Assembly: GCA_020630065.1 (NCBI GenBank)
Contig: JAHDCC010000002.1
Span: forward strand, 1-51,545
Length of the DNA stretch: 51,545 nt
Source: Acidimicrobiales bacterium
GTDB lineage: Bacteria > Actinomycetota > Acidimicrobiia > Acidimicrobiales > SZUA-35
Direction of reading: 5' to 3'
The translations under genes and the position numbers were made by a program. Below, piece after piece: positions 38,001 to 43,054 of this stretch. The stretch's first letter is position 1. Every line of letters starts with the position of its first letter. The notes under the pieces were generated by a model. That model was not told where the DNA came from. It did no database searches and saw only the letters and a list, made by a program, of their open reading frames with translations.

Positions 38001-39256
38001 AGACACTCGACGGTGAAACACTCGGCGCAGGGCAACAGGCCGTCTACAACATCGAGGTTCACAACGACGGTCCATCAGATGCGCAAAACGTTATCGTCAC
38101 CGATGCGTTACCAGCAGGCCTGATATTCCAGACGGTCGGATCCGACAGTTCCTGCATCGGATCGACTTCAGTGACCTGTTCACTAGGCGTTCTAGCTGCA
38201 GGCGAAACGTACACACTGACAATTGTGGTCGACGTCGATGCTTCCGCTGAAGGGCCAATCGTCAACACTGCGACGGTTGCCAGCGAAACCCTCGACCCCG
38301 ACGACACCAACAACTCGGTTGAGGAAACATCCGACGTGTCAGCGGTAGCCGAGGTCCAAGTCGAGAAGCTGTTGATTGGCGAAGAGCTCACTCCGGGTAC
38401 CGAAGTTGACTGGACTATCACTATCGAAAACATTGGGCCAGCGACCGCGACGGACGTAACGGTCAACGACATATTACCCGCCGACCTGAGCTACGTTTCC
38501 CACTCCATCGCCGGAAACGGGATAGCGGCCACGGGAGACGATTGTGTCTTCGCCGGTTCCGCCGTTTCTTGCCTGTTTGATGTGGTCGAAGTCGGCGACG
38601 TAATCACTATCACGATCACGACACTGGTTGACCCTTCTGAACAGACAGACGAAATTATTAACACGGCAACGGTTAGCAGCCCGGAAATGGTTGAAGCCGC
38701 AGTCTCGGTAGTCGCTGACACCGTCGACCCAGTAGATGCGAGACTTGTCGTAGACAAGGTAGGGCCAACTGGGCAAGTCACAGCAGGCGACGAGTTTGAT
38801 TGGACCATAACGGTCCGAAACGAAGGCCCCGATCCTATGACAGTGCCATTCACGGTCGCAGACAACCTGCCAGCAGGTTTGACCTATATTTCCCACTCGG
38901 CGTCGTCTAGCGGTTCAGCGAGTCCAGTCTGTGATACATCCAGCAGCTCTGTTAGCTGCGAGGTTCAAACCCTGAACGTCGACGAGTCCGTAACGTTGGT
39001 AGTCACTACCAGGGCAGAAGAGACCGGTTCGTACCAGAATGTAGCGACCGTAGACGCCGCTTTTCTGGCCGACCCTGAACCGGTCCGATCGTCGGCCACA
39101 ACCGCAGTCGAGGCAACCGACACCATCGCAGGTTTAGCGTTTACCGGCGGTGAGCTTACGCTAATCGTCGGTGCTGGCGCGGCAGCGATAGCGGTTGGTG
39201 CAGGTCTCGTTGTGGGATCTCGACGCCGCGGAACCCACGGGCCATCAAAAACTTAA
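29069..39256 (+). CDS. Giant secreted DUF11-repeat surface protein with LAFTG sortase signal
   Basis: A 3395-residue envelope protein. The signal peptide is cleaved about after Ala29 (PASA-D). An N-terminal non-repeat domain (about 30-345) carries WAGLYWAGYYRG and GGWTLVIVEY, a type that often precedes DUF11 arrays. About 24 DUF11-like beta-sandwich repeats of roughly 124 residues follow (about 348-3340). Most repeats contain ADLxIxK, a GPSDAQNV-like core, LPAGTTF, a pair of cysteines 8-12 apart, and an Asp/Asn-rich SDTxDPDxxNN. The C-terminus has LAFTG (3356-3360), a hydrophobic helix and RRR, an LAxTG-type class E sortase signal. No sortase gene is in the window. Start is uncertain: neither ATG 29069 nor 29078 has a clear ribosome binding site. 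Probably a cell-wall-attached adhesin or stalk. Confidence 0.95.
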   Translation: MRGMWRPLAAILLIAATTIFLAGANPASADTPFSPIFSTNSTGDIEFVSNTVATCSNAYVNCAAAQSGADWNNNNVSANMIQVDIDGDPTTSTSSSANYTLPAGGSVLWAGLYWAGYYRGPHADKDDIKFSTPTSGGYNNVTASQVFTYYGSDDFYGAYVDVTADVAAGGSGTYTVGDIKVSPGYSSTHGGWTLVIVEYDPAEPWKNLTVNQGFQTIGPIPSATIPVTGFTAPPIGPVNAEIGIVASEGDRRGTGDYAEFNGVRLTDGNNPSNNFFNSTLSDSAVYQSGSNPLYPSNTLGYDADIVSTSGLVPPGSTSANVTVGTTGDWYWPMVVTTAIEIYVPNLTTNLEKTATDLNGEDLHPGDTIEYSIFFNNTGDDPAVDVALSDAIPAGTTYKPGSLQVIQDDSPTGPRTDGTGDDTAWFDGTAVNFNLGVGATASSGGEVAPLSQGGHGYEVRFQVTVDAGTENSDIKNEAEIDYIAKFINEPYNATSNETVQPVEPLVDLVIDKVDITDPVNAGEQITYRIDYKNGGPSTANNVVITDNLPAGTVFNASASDPTCSASGLVVTCSTPSMADGDSESLLIVVDVDGDLAATNVCNRASITSDTHEHELNDNVDKECTEIEREVDLTLEKTAPATVAAGDQFTYVVTVENNGPSDAQNVVVADALPSGVNLVSVTPSGTGTCTGTVNCDWSEIAAGGSETLTIVVEVPSGATDGTVFKNRAKTGSDDPDVDENDNYAEVDTEVVTEADLEVLKQTETSPVIAGESITYTLTATNNGPSDAQNVAITDPVPAGLTYVPSLSSTDCVLAAGVVTCSTLALADGDSTTFTLVFDVDDSLVDGASLTNTATIASDTDDPVSGNDTSQVVDTVTRQADLSIVKDDNTTTVDAGGQITYTIDYRNDGPSDASTVSITDTLPAGVTFDSSSDCTASGSTVTCAIGNVPNGGSGSVSFVVDVDSSLPDTTQLLNSASVSANETDPDPDDNNSEVTTDVDRTSNLIIEKDDLTDPVIAGESTTYRIKVTNLGPSTDTGVTLSDALPAGTTFVSTTDPTNCSHTAGTVTCAIGTMLPNATYTVDVVVDTDTNLSDGHILKNQATVVGDFSTLVDDSEETTVQTSADLAITKTAPATVIAGQSATYTISVFNDGPSDAQNVIVVDALPPGVTYTNHTVTQGSGTCTFTAPILTCQQSSLASQATMSIDIVVAVDDSLAEGTTLTNAAKTDSDTNDPDDANNNAQDDSTVERQADLEVGKTTITPSVLAGSTATFEVTVTNNGPSVASGVSITDTLPAGFTFNSSLSDSTCATGVTCTVGTDIAVGDSVTFTIVADVDSATIDGTYTNSATAAGNETDPELTNNFPTSDIDVAGEADLSITKVSDTTTFVPGTTGSYTITVENNGPSDAANILVTDILPTGLTFNAAGSDPDCVASTGTVMCTADTLAASGQWEFTLVVDIDADYTGDVVNTATVGSDTVDPDESNNSNTDTTTTAPEADLSIVKSAPTDVVAGETLTYSIVVRNDGPSDAVATEVVDSLPAGLTFVSTGSSPQCSATGQTVTCSLATMEPGDTVILSIVTAVDTSVPHLTTIVNSATVDSDTHDPDGSDNTSETETESSREVDIAIDKTASAETVVAGTSFTYTIVVTNAGPSDASDVSVSDVFPAGITATAVTTDFGICGNNMTGFGCSAASMAPTDVMTITVTAEIDESVANGTTLTNTAYAVTADPDTNDANNNDSADVDVDTQADLSVEKTADVEDVIAGEPLTYTITVTNNGPSDAQNVELIDNVPTSLLIDSVSSADMTCTVTGQLVECDTASLADGATATVTVNTTVDENTADSATVSNTASVTSSTDDPNEDNNSAEEQTGVDKLVDLELAKTTTKPIAGAGETHPYEIEVTNAGPSSATNVTITDTLPAGTTLNTSLSDVSCSAVSVTVTCTIASITAGGTASVNIVIDIPADHPDGGTITNAASVVSNEADSDPDNNSDEVTTTVTNSADLGIVKDGDGAATAGLPYTWTLAVTNNGPSDAVNTIVTDTLPTGTAFNAAASDSRCSAIGQVVTCTIPVLAANTDTDFVIAVDVDSSVAAAADLENAAGVSSDTDDPNTDNDNSSDTATVARDSDIDITKRDLTDPVIAGQQIQWEITVDNRGPSDANNVTIADPIPTGFNFVSVDNTSDCSYNSGSVNCLFPTIVDGASETIVITADVSSNIDDAQVIGNTATADSDSSDPVSDEEETTVQRRSDLRIEKTSDEAAIAGTNQTYTITVTNDGPSDADNVEVVDYLPAGVNYVSSTLPGCSPVAATVECDLGDIANSGSVTFDIVVFITDAAGTAPRNVVEVDSDSVDPDESNNIDDDTTTVTFEADLVIAKSLVTDLIVPGESATWEIVVTNNGPSIANNVEVTDTLATGLTFAAVGSDPACSAVAQDVTCVESDLISGESKTFTLVTDIDSSLVGTLGNTASVTSSTPDPDSSSNTAEAEGELSPQADMSIQKTSTTATITAGENITYNVVANNGGSSDALNVVITDPVPANTTFVSALSSSNCSLAGVNVVCTIPVVPAGEEAAVVLTFELASGYPDSATLTNSVVVDSDTPDPDTDNNGNSDDTPVETSADIGLVKSGPSEAVGAGEEFDYTITLTNDGPSDAQNVDIIDTLPAGTTFVSVDDAACSETSGTITCSYPTVADGDELVITITVLADSTLVEGSTITNEASAESDTNDPNEDNNNDTQDSTIERTADLEVTKTATPQPVIAGTQLVYTLTVVNNGPAISDNVEISDVLPTGTTFVSADAGCGHLAGTVTCSAGSLDVGDVAEYAVTVLVDADVAETPSMVNSATATGDDSPESTETEEVEVQTEADLSLAKTLNDDLVAGEEATYTLTLLNAGPSDAQNVVITDALPSGLTYVSDTFGCDVTGSAISCDVGTVANGAGVTIELTVMVEPWVADGFVLTNNAGVESDTYDPDAANNTASDSDDTDTAADLSITKTLDGETLGAGQQAVYNIEVHNDGPSDAQNVIVTDALPAGLIFQTVGSDSSCIGSTSVTCSLGVLAAGETYTLTIVVDVDASAEGPIVNTATVASETLDPDDTNNSVEETSDVSAVAEVQVEKLLIGEELTPGTEVDWTITIENIGPATATDVTVNDILPADLSYVSHSIAGNGIAATGDDCVFAGSAVSCLFDVVEVGDVITITITTLVDPSEQTDEIINTATVSSPEMVEAAVSVVADTVDPVDARLVVDKVGPTGQVTAGDEFDWTITVRNEGPDPMTVPFTVADNLPAGLTYISHSASSSGSASPVCDTSSSSVSCEVQTLNVDESVTLVVTTRAEETGSYQNVATVDAAFLADPEPVRSSATTAVEATDTIAGLAFTGGELTLIVGAGAAAIAVGAGLVVGSRRRGTHGPSKT
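30100..39090 (+). repeat. Array of about 24 tandem DUF11-like repeats
   Basis: Reading the protein by its ADLxIxK starts gives about 24 units. The first (about 348-503) is divergent and longer, and the last two (from about 38340) are also divergent. The units in between are about 120-126 residues. The repeats are diverged overall, but some DNA stretches are near-identical, especially the bases for NNGPSDAQNV (for example near 31405, 34370, 36967). Gene conversion or unit gain and loss is therefore possible. The count is by eye. Confidence 0.88.
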
Positions 39257-41685
39257 CGAGAAGTCGGCAACCACACCGCAACGAAGTCGGTAATCGTGAT
39301 GTCTGACTTTTCCAGCGCAATGTCTTGTGGCTCGATGTCTGAAGCAGCGTCATTCCATTTGTCATCGATCTCGATGATTGCTTCTTGCAGCTCCAGTTCG
39401 AGATCTTCTAACTGTTCAGTTTTTTCGAGTACACGATTCTGGGCTGTCTCGGTCCGGGCTTGAGACGCTGCAGCTTGTCGTCGTCCTGACGAGACTCGCC
39501 GCGCCGCGCTTGCCATACCACGGGTTCGGCTCCTGCCTCCGAGCAACCCACCGAGGACGCTGGTGGCTACGTTTACCATCTGATTTTCTCGTCGACCTTC
39601 GGCCTGAATCTGAAGTTCATGAACCCGGTCTTCAGCTTTGGCCAAAGCTGTTTGCACCGTTCCCATCTTCTTCTCTAAACGGGTACGTATTTTGGCGGTT
39701 TCGGCGTCTGCTTTGTCTTGAGCAGCAGCGTCGCATCGAAGGTTGAAGTCGTCCGCTGATTCACCGGGTCGTGACCAGAGCTTCAACGTCGAGTTCTTCA
39801 GCAGCGTAATAGTTTGTGTGGTGTACAACTCGTTTTTGATTGCGGTCTGAGCTTTCTTTAGCTCAGCTGCGGTCACATCGTTGTGCCCGAGCGCATAAAC
39901 ACTGGCGTCCGGTGCTTCTGTCACCAGGTCGCGGTCGTCGAAATCGACAGCAATAGCATTGTCCACATCAATGATCGAGTCGACTAGGGGAATGATGGCT
40001 TCCCATTCTTGTTGGTGTCGAAGATCAGCTTTAGTCTCGTCGAACAGTAGCGAAACTCGAGCCGCCAATGCCGGCATCAACCGCTTTCCGTTCGCGTCAG
40101 CGCCAACGGCATCAAGCCATGGTGAAGACGTCGCAGCGAATCGAACATCGATCGATGTAGGCCATTTAGGGGCCGTCGGGGATTCGTCGTCGCCGATCGG
40201 GGGAGCAGAGTCGGCGGTTTCATCGGACTGAGCAGGCATCGTGGCTGTCGAGGTCACCGTTGACTTCTTGTCAGCCATCAACGTTGATAACTGGGTTCTC
40301 GTTAACGGTCCAGCTAGATAGCTCATCGCCCACCGAGTGGTGAACAACGGTAATGAAGAGGACCGTGTGGTCCGCAAGACGAACTGGCGTTTACCGAGAC
40401 TACTTATTGTGTCGGACAACTCGGCGATGTCTACCTCACCGTCAGCGGAGCGAAGCCCATCGACCAGACGATTCTTATCTTGCTCTGTTTGGAGTCGCCC
40501 GATAAGCCATGTGCCAGCGTTACTGATCGCTTTGTAGTCTAAGTCGACCGGGTTCTGAGTCGACAGAATCATGCCGACCCCAAACGCTCGAGCTTGCTTT
40601 AGGATCGTCAGTATCGGCTTTTTCGGGGGAGGGTTTCCGTTTGGTGGTGCGAATCCCATAACCTCATCGAGATACACCATGGCTCGAAGCCCGCCGGTTC
40701 CCTGTTGAGTCCGCATCCAGCTAATCAGCTTTGACAAGATGACGGTGACCGCAAAGTGGCGTTCACTTTCTTCAAGATGGTTGAGTGAAACGATAGCAGC
40801 GCGCCCGTTCCCGTTTTCGTCCCACAGCATTTTTTCGATGTCGAGTGGGGCGCCCTGAGTCCAGGCAGCAAAACTCGGTGACGCCAACAGTCCATTTAGC
40901 TTCATCACTAACGCCTGGCGGTCTTTGGCCGGAAAAAATGCGTCGAGTTCTAACACGCCTAGCTTACGAATGGGCGGGTCGAGAAGCTGCTGGAGAAGAG
41001 TGGCCAAATCCATCTCGGTTCCGTTGTTCCACGCGTTGGTGATGAGGTTGGACAACAGGATGTGTTCCCGCCCAGACAGCGGATCGCTTTCTACCCCAAT
41101 GAGGCCGAGTAGTCCGCTGACGGTCGATTCGACTTCGTCTTGGAGAACCGCTGGATCATCAGACGCTGGTTTACTTAGGCGGCCGAGAATGTCCAGGGGA
41201 ACCCCAGCGTCAGAGCCGGGGGTATAGACGATGGGTGATGCCGCCGACTGAAGTCGTTCGATTGACGCCCCGTCAAGATCCCAGGAAGCTAACCCGTTTT
41301 TCCATAACTCGGCAGTCGATGTGGCGACCTCGGTGACAGTCTTGCCATCCGATGCGGCCTTTGTCTGATCGACCCACGGTTCAAAATCGGACGTGGCTAA
41401 GTTGGGGAATGTGAGACAGAGGTTTGCTAGATCACCTTTGGGGTCGATTGCGAGAACGGGCACTCCCGACAACAACGCTTCTTCTAACATTACGACACCG
41501 AGACCTGTTTTACCCGACCCCGTCATACCTACGATTACCCCGTGAGTGGTTAGATCGCTGGACTCTATCGAAATGGGGTCGCCCGACCTGTCACCGTTCG
41601 AGTTAATTGCTTCGCCAATATGGAGCTGCCCTGGTTCCCGGTTCATAGGATAAGATTTACACGAAGTCGCCCCGATACCACCCAT
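39253..41685 (-). CDS. HerA-like/DUF87-type ATPase with C-terminal coiled coil
   Basis: Large ATP-binding protein. The N-terminal ATPase core has the Walker A motif GMTGSGKT (about 53-60), AIDPKGDL, Walker B MVYLDEVMGF and STQNPVDLDYK, as in HerA/FtsK-like ATPases. The C-terminal third (about 590-790) is charged and helical, with coiled-coil character and a Gly/Arg-rich patch. I do not know its biological role. It may move or process DNA, or act in protein assemblies. The frame opens at 41685, but the ATG at 41646 (MNREPGQLHIG) is equally possible. Its stop shares TTAA with the stop of the giant surface-protein gene. Confidence 0.85.
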   Translation of the reverse strand: MGGIGATSCKSYPMNREPGQLHIGEAINSNGDRSGDPISIESSDLTTHGVIVGMTGSGKTGLGVVMLEEALLSGVPVLAIDPKGDLANLCLTFPNLATSDFEPWVDQTKAASDGKTVTEVATSTAELWKNGLASWDLDGASIERLQSAASPIVYTPGSDAGVPLDILGRLSKPASDDPAVLQDEVESTVSGLLGLIGVESDPLSGREHILLSNLITNAWNNGTEMDLATLLQQLLDPPIRKLGVLELDAFFPAKDRQALVMKLNGLLASPSFAAWTQGAPLDIEKMLWDENGNGRAAIVSLNHLEESERHFAVTVILSKLISWMRTQQGTGGLRAMVYLDEVMGFAPPNGNPPPKKPILTILKQARAFGVGMILSTQNPVDLDYKAISNAGTWLIGRLQTEQDKNRLVDGLRSADGEVDIAELSDTISSLGKRQFVLRTTRSSSLPLFTTRWAMSYLAGPLTRTQLSTLMADKKSTVTSTATMPAQSDETADSAPPIGDDESPTAPKWPTSIDVRFAATSSPWLDAVGADANGKRLMPALAARVSLLFDETKADLRHQQEWEAIIPLVDSIIDVDNAIAVDFDDRDLVTEAPDASVYALGHNDVTAAELKKAQTAIKNELYTTQTITLLKNSTLKLWSRPGESADDFNLRCDAAAQDKADAETAKIRTRLEKKMGTVQTALAKAEDRVHELQIQAEGRRENQMVNVATSVLGGLLGGRSRTRGMASAARRVSSGRRQAAASQARTETAQNRVLEKTEQLEDLELELQEAIIEIDDKWNDAASDIEPQDIALEKSDITITDFVAVWLPTSR

Positions 41686-41761
41686 TTACCGAAAAATAGT
41701 TGAAATACCTGGGTGGAGGTCAATGGTGTAGGTGTGTGTTGTAAACAAAGGAGGGATCCCG

Positions 41762-42013
41762 ATGGGATTTGTAGACAAAATTAAGAATGCTGTTAGTGGT
41801 GACAGCGCTGCGAAGGCTAAAGATGCTCTTGGAGACGCAGCTGACAAGGCAGGTGATGCTCTTGGAGGCGTCGCAGGCAAGGCTGAAAGTGTTTTGGAAG
41901 CAGGTGTTGACAAAGTCGACGATGCTACCGGGGGCAAGTACAGCGACAAGCTAGATAAAGCCAAAGACGTCATCGACAAAATCGACTCGAGCGACAATTC
42001 CGAGGAAGAATAG
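41762..42013 (+). CDS. MT0933 (Rv0909)-like antitoxin-family small protein
   Basis: The frame opens at 41732, but ATG 41762 lies 6 bases after AAAGGAGG and starts the typical sequence MGFVDKIKNA. The 83-residue product is Ala/Asp/Lys-rich and helical. It contains DDATGGKYSDKLDKAKDVIDKID, read here as DDATGGKYSD followed by KLDKAKD, the mark of the MT0933-like family (type II antitoxins in mycobacteria). No toxin-like gene is adjacent, so it may be an orphan or a stress-related protein. A terminator follows. Confidence 0.82.
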   Translation: MGFVDKIKNAVSGDSAAKAKDALGDAADKAGDALGGVAGKAESVLEAGVDKVDDATGGKYSDKLDKAKDVIDKIDSSDNSEEE

Positions 42014-42046
42014 CGGAATAACTGGTAAAGATTACACACTCAAAGG

Positions 42047-42078
42047 TCCCGCAGTTCAAAGCTGCGGGATTTTTGTTT
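42047..42078 (+). terminator. Rho-independent terminator
   Basis: TCCCGCAG (42047-42054) pairs with CTGCGGGA (42062-42069) around a 7-base loop and is followed by TTTTTGTTTT. It ends the transcript of the antitoxin-like gene. Confidence 0.93.
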
Positions 42079-42219
42079 TGCCTCAGCTTCCCGCTAGTGA
42101 AGCTAGATCCTTGTGGTTGTAGGTAGATATGGGGTTTACGGGCCCGTCGATTATGGTGTACAACTTGGTAAACCGATTTGTTCGTTGCGTATTGGGCGAT
42201 CGAAGTGGGAATGTCCTGG

Positions 42220-42249
42220 GCCTTGTTCGGGTTTCATAGAGAACAAGGC
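42220..42249 (+). promoter_or_regulatory. Perfect 9-bp hairpin upstream of a 56-codon ORF
   Basis: GCCTTGTTC (42220-42228) and GAACAAGGC (42241-42249) form an uninterrupted stem with a 12-base loop, 11 bases before AGGAGG. The downstream sequence (ACGTTTCTTGT) is only moderately T-rich, so it could be an attenuator, a leader structure or an operator. Confidence 0.5.
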
Positions 42250-42272
42250 ACGTTTCTTGTAGGAGGAAAGAC

Positions 42273-42443
42273 ATGACGGAAGTAACCGATATCGAAGTAA
42301 CAACTATCGAACCTTTAGACGAGGCTCTAGCCCTCATCGATGAGGGTCTAGGTGGCCTCTCAGAACGTCAACTCGTGTCGGCTTCAGAGGTAGCCGATTT
42401 GCTCCTCGATGTACGCATGTTGTTAAGCAGCAAAGACAGCTAG
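42273..42443 (+). CDS. Small acidic protein of 56 residues, function unknown
   Basis: A short ORF supported by an excellent ribosome binding site (AGGAGG at 42261-42266, 6 bases before ATG). The sequence is helical and acidic, beginning MTEVTDIEVTTIEPLDEA. It contains a hydrophobic heptad-like segment SASEVADLLLDVRMLLSS. No membrane segment and no cysteine. I do not recognise it. It follows a terminator and a hairpin, so it is transcribed independently, and converges with the PAP2 gene. Confidence 0.75.
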   Translation: MTEVTDIEVTTIEPLDEALALIDEGLGGLSERQLVSASEVADLLLDVRMLLSSKDS

Positions 42444-42479
42444 CAACATCGGTCTCGCCTCCCACAGACGGGCTGGGGT

Positions 42480-43004
42480 TTAGATTTTCCAGATCCGCTT
42501 AGATAACAACCCGATCATAGATCCTATTACGGCACCGGCGGCTACGTCGGTGCCGTAGTGCATTCGGTTGTGAATTCTGCTGACTCCGACGACACCGGCA
42601 AGAAGCATCCAGACGGGTTTTAGCTTTGGCACCGCATCAGACATTAGTACGGCCATGACGGCTGCCGAGCTGGCATGCCCACTCGGAAAGCTGCTCGTTT
42701 TAGGTCTTCTAACCTCGTGAAGCCGATCCTGTAATAGCTCGGGGCGTTCACGATTGGCCAGTTGTTTCATGACCCCGTTTACCAGAGCTGATTCAACCCC
42801 GAGGGTGATAGCCAAACGAACTGACTTTGGAAACAGGCGTGGTGCCACTAACGCCGACGTGATACCGATCGCATGCCACAGCATCGAATAGTCGGCTGCT
42901 TCGCTCGCTAGGTAGGCCACCTTGTCCGCTAACGGTTTGGTTCGCAGTTGTTTAAAGGCGTCGTCGGCAGCCAAGTCGAATTTCTGAATTAGTTCACGCA
43001 TCAA
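42480..43004 (-). CDS. PAP2-family phosphatase (undecaprenyl-PP phosphatase/lipid phosphatase type)
   Basis: Membrane phosphatase with the three PAP2 motifs intact: KQLANRERP (Lys80, Arg87-Pro88), PSGH (Ser108-His110) and SRIHNRMHYGTD (Arg143, His149, Asp153). About four or five hydrophobic segments lie in 174 residues. Likely substrate is a lipid (pyro)phosphate such as undecaprenyl diphosphate or phosphatidic acid. Upstream (same strand, 50 bases away) is the VanW-domain gene, so both may be co-transcribed and involved in the envelope. Confidence 0.92.
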   Translation of the reverse strand: MMRELIQKFDLAADDAFKQLRTKPLADKVAYLASEAADYSMLWHAIGITSALVAPRLFPKSVRLAITLGVESALVNGVMKQLANRERPELLQDRLHEVRRPKTSSFPSGHASSAAVMAVLMSDAVPKLKPVWMLLAGVVGVSRIHNRMHYGTDVAAGAVIGSMIGLLSKRIWKI

Positions 43005-43054
43005 TCAGCAATTGTATTGAGAGGAATCGACTGCGCCTCGCTCGGGTTTTGGGC

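Noticed and set aside
30000-38900. Many long antisense ORFs under the giant repeat gene (up to 247 codons)
   Set aside because: They arise from the repetitive, low-stop composition of the sense repeats, recur at the same place in different repeats, and lack initiation signals.
30100-39090. Repeat array as a CRISPR or satellite
   Set aside because: Repeat period is about 370 bases, units are diverged and coding, and they align as DUF11 protein domains.
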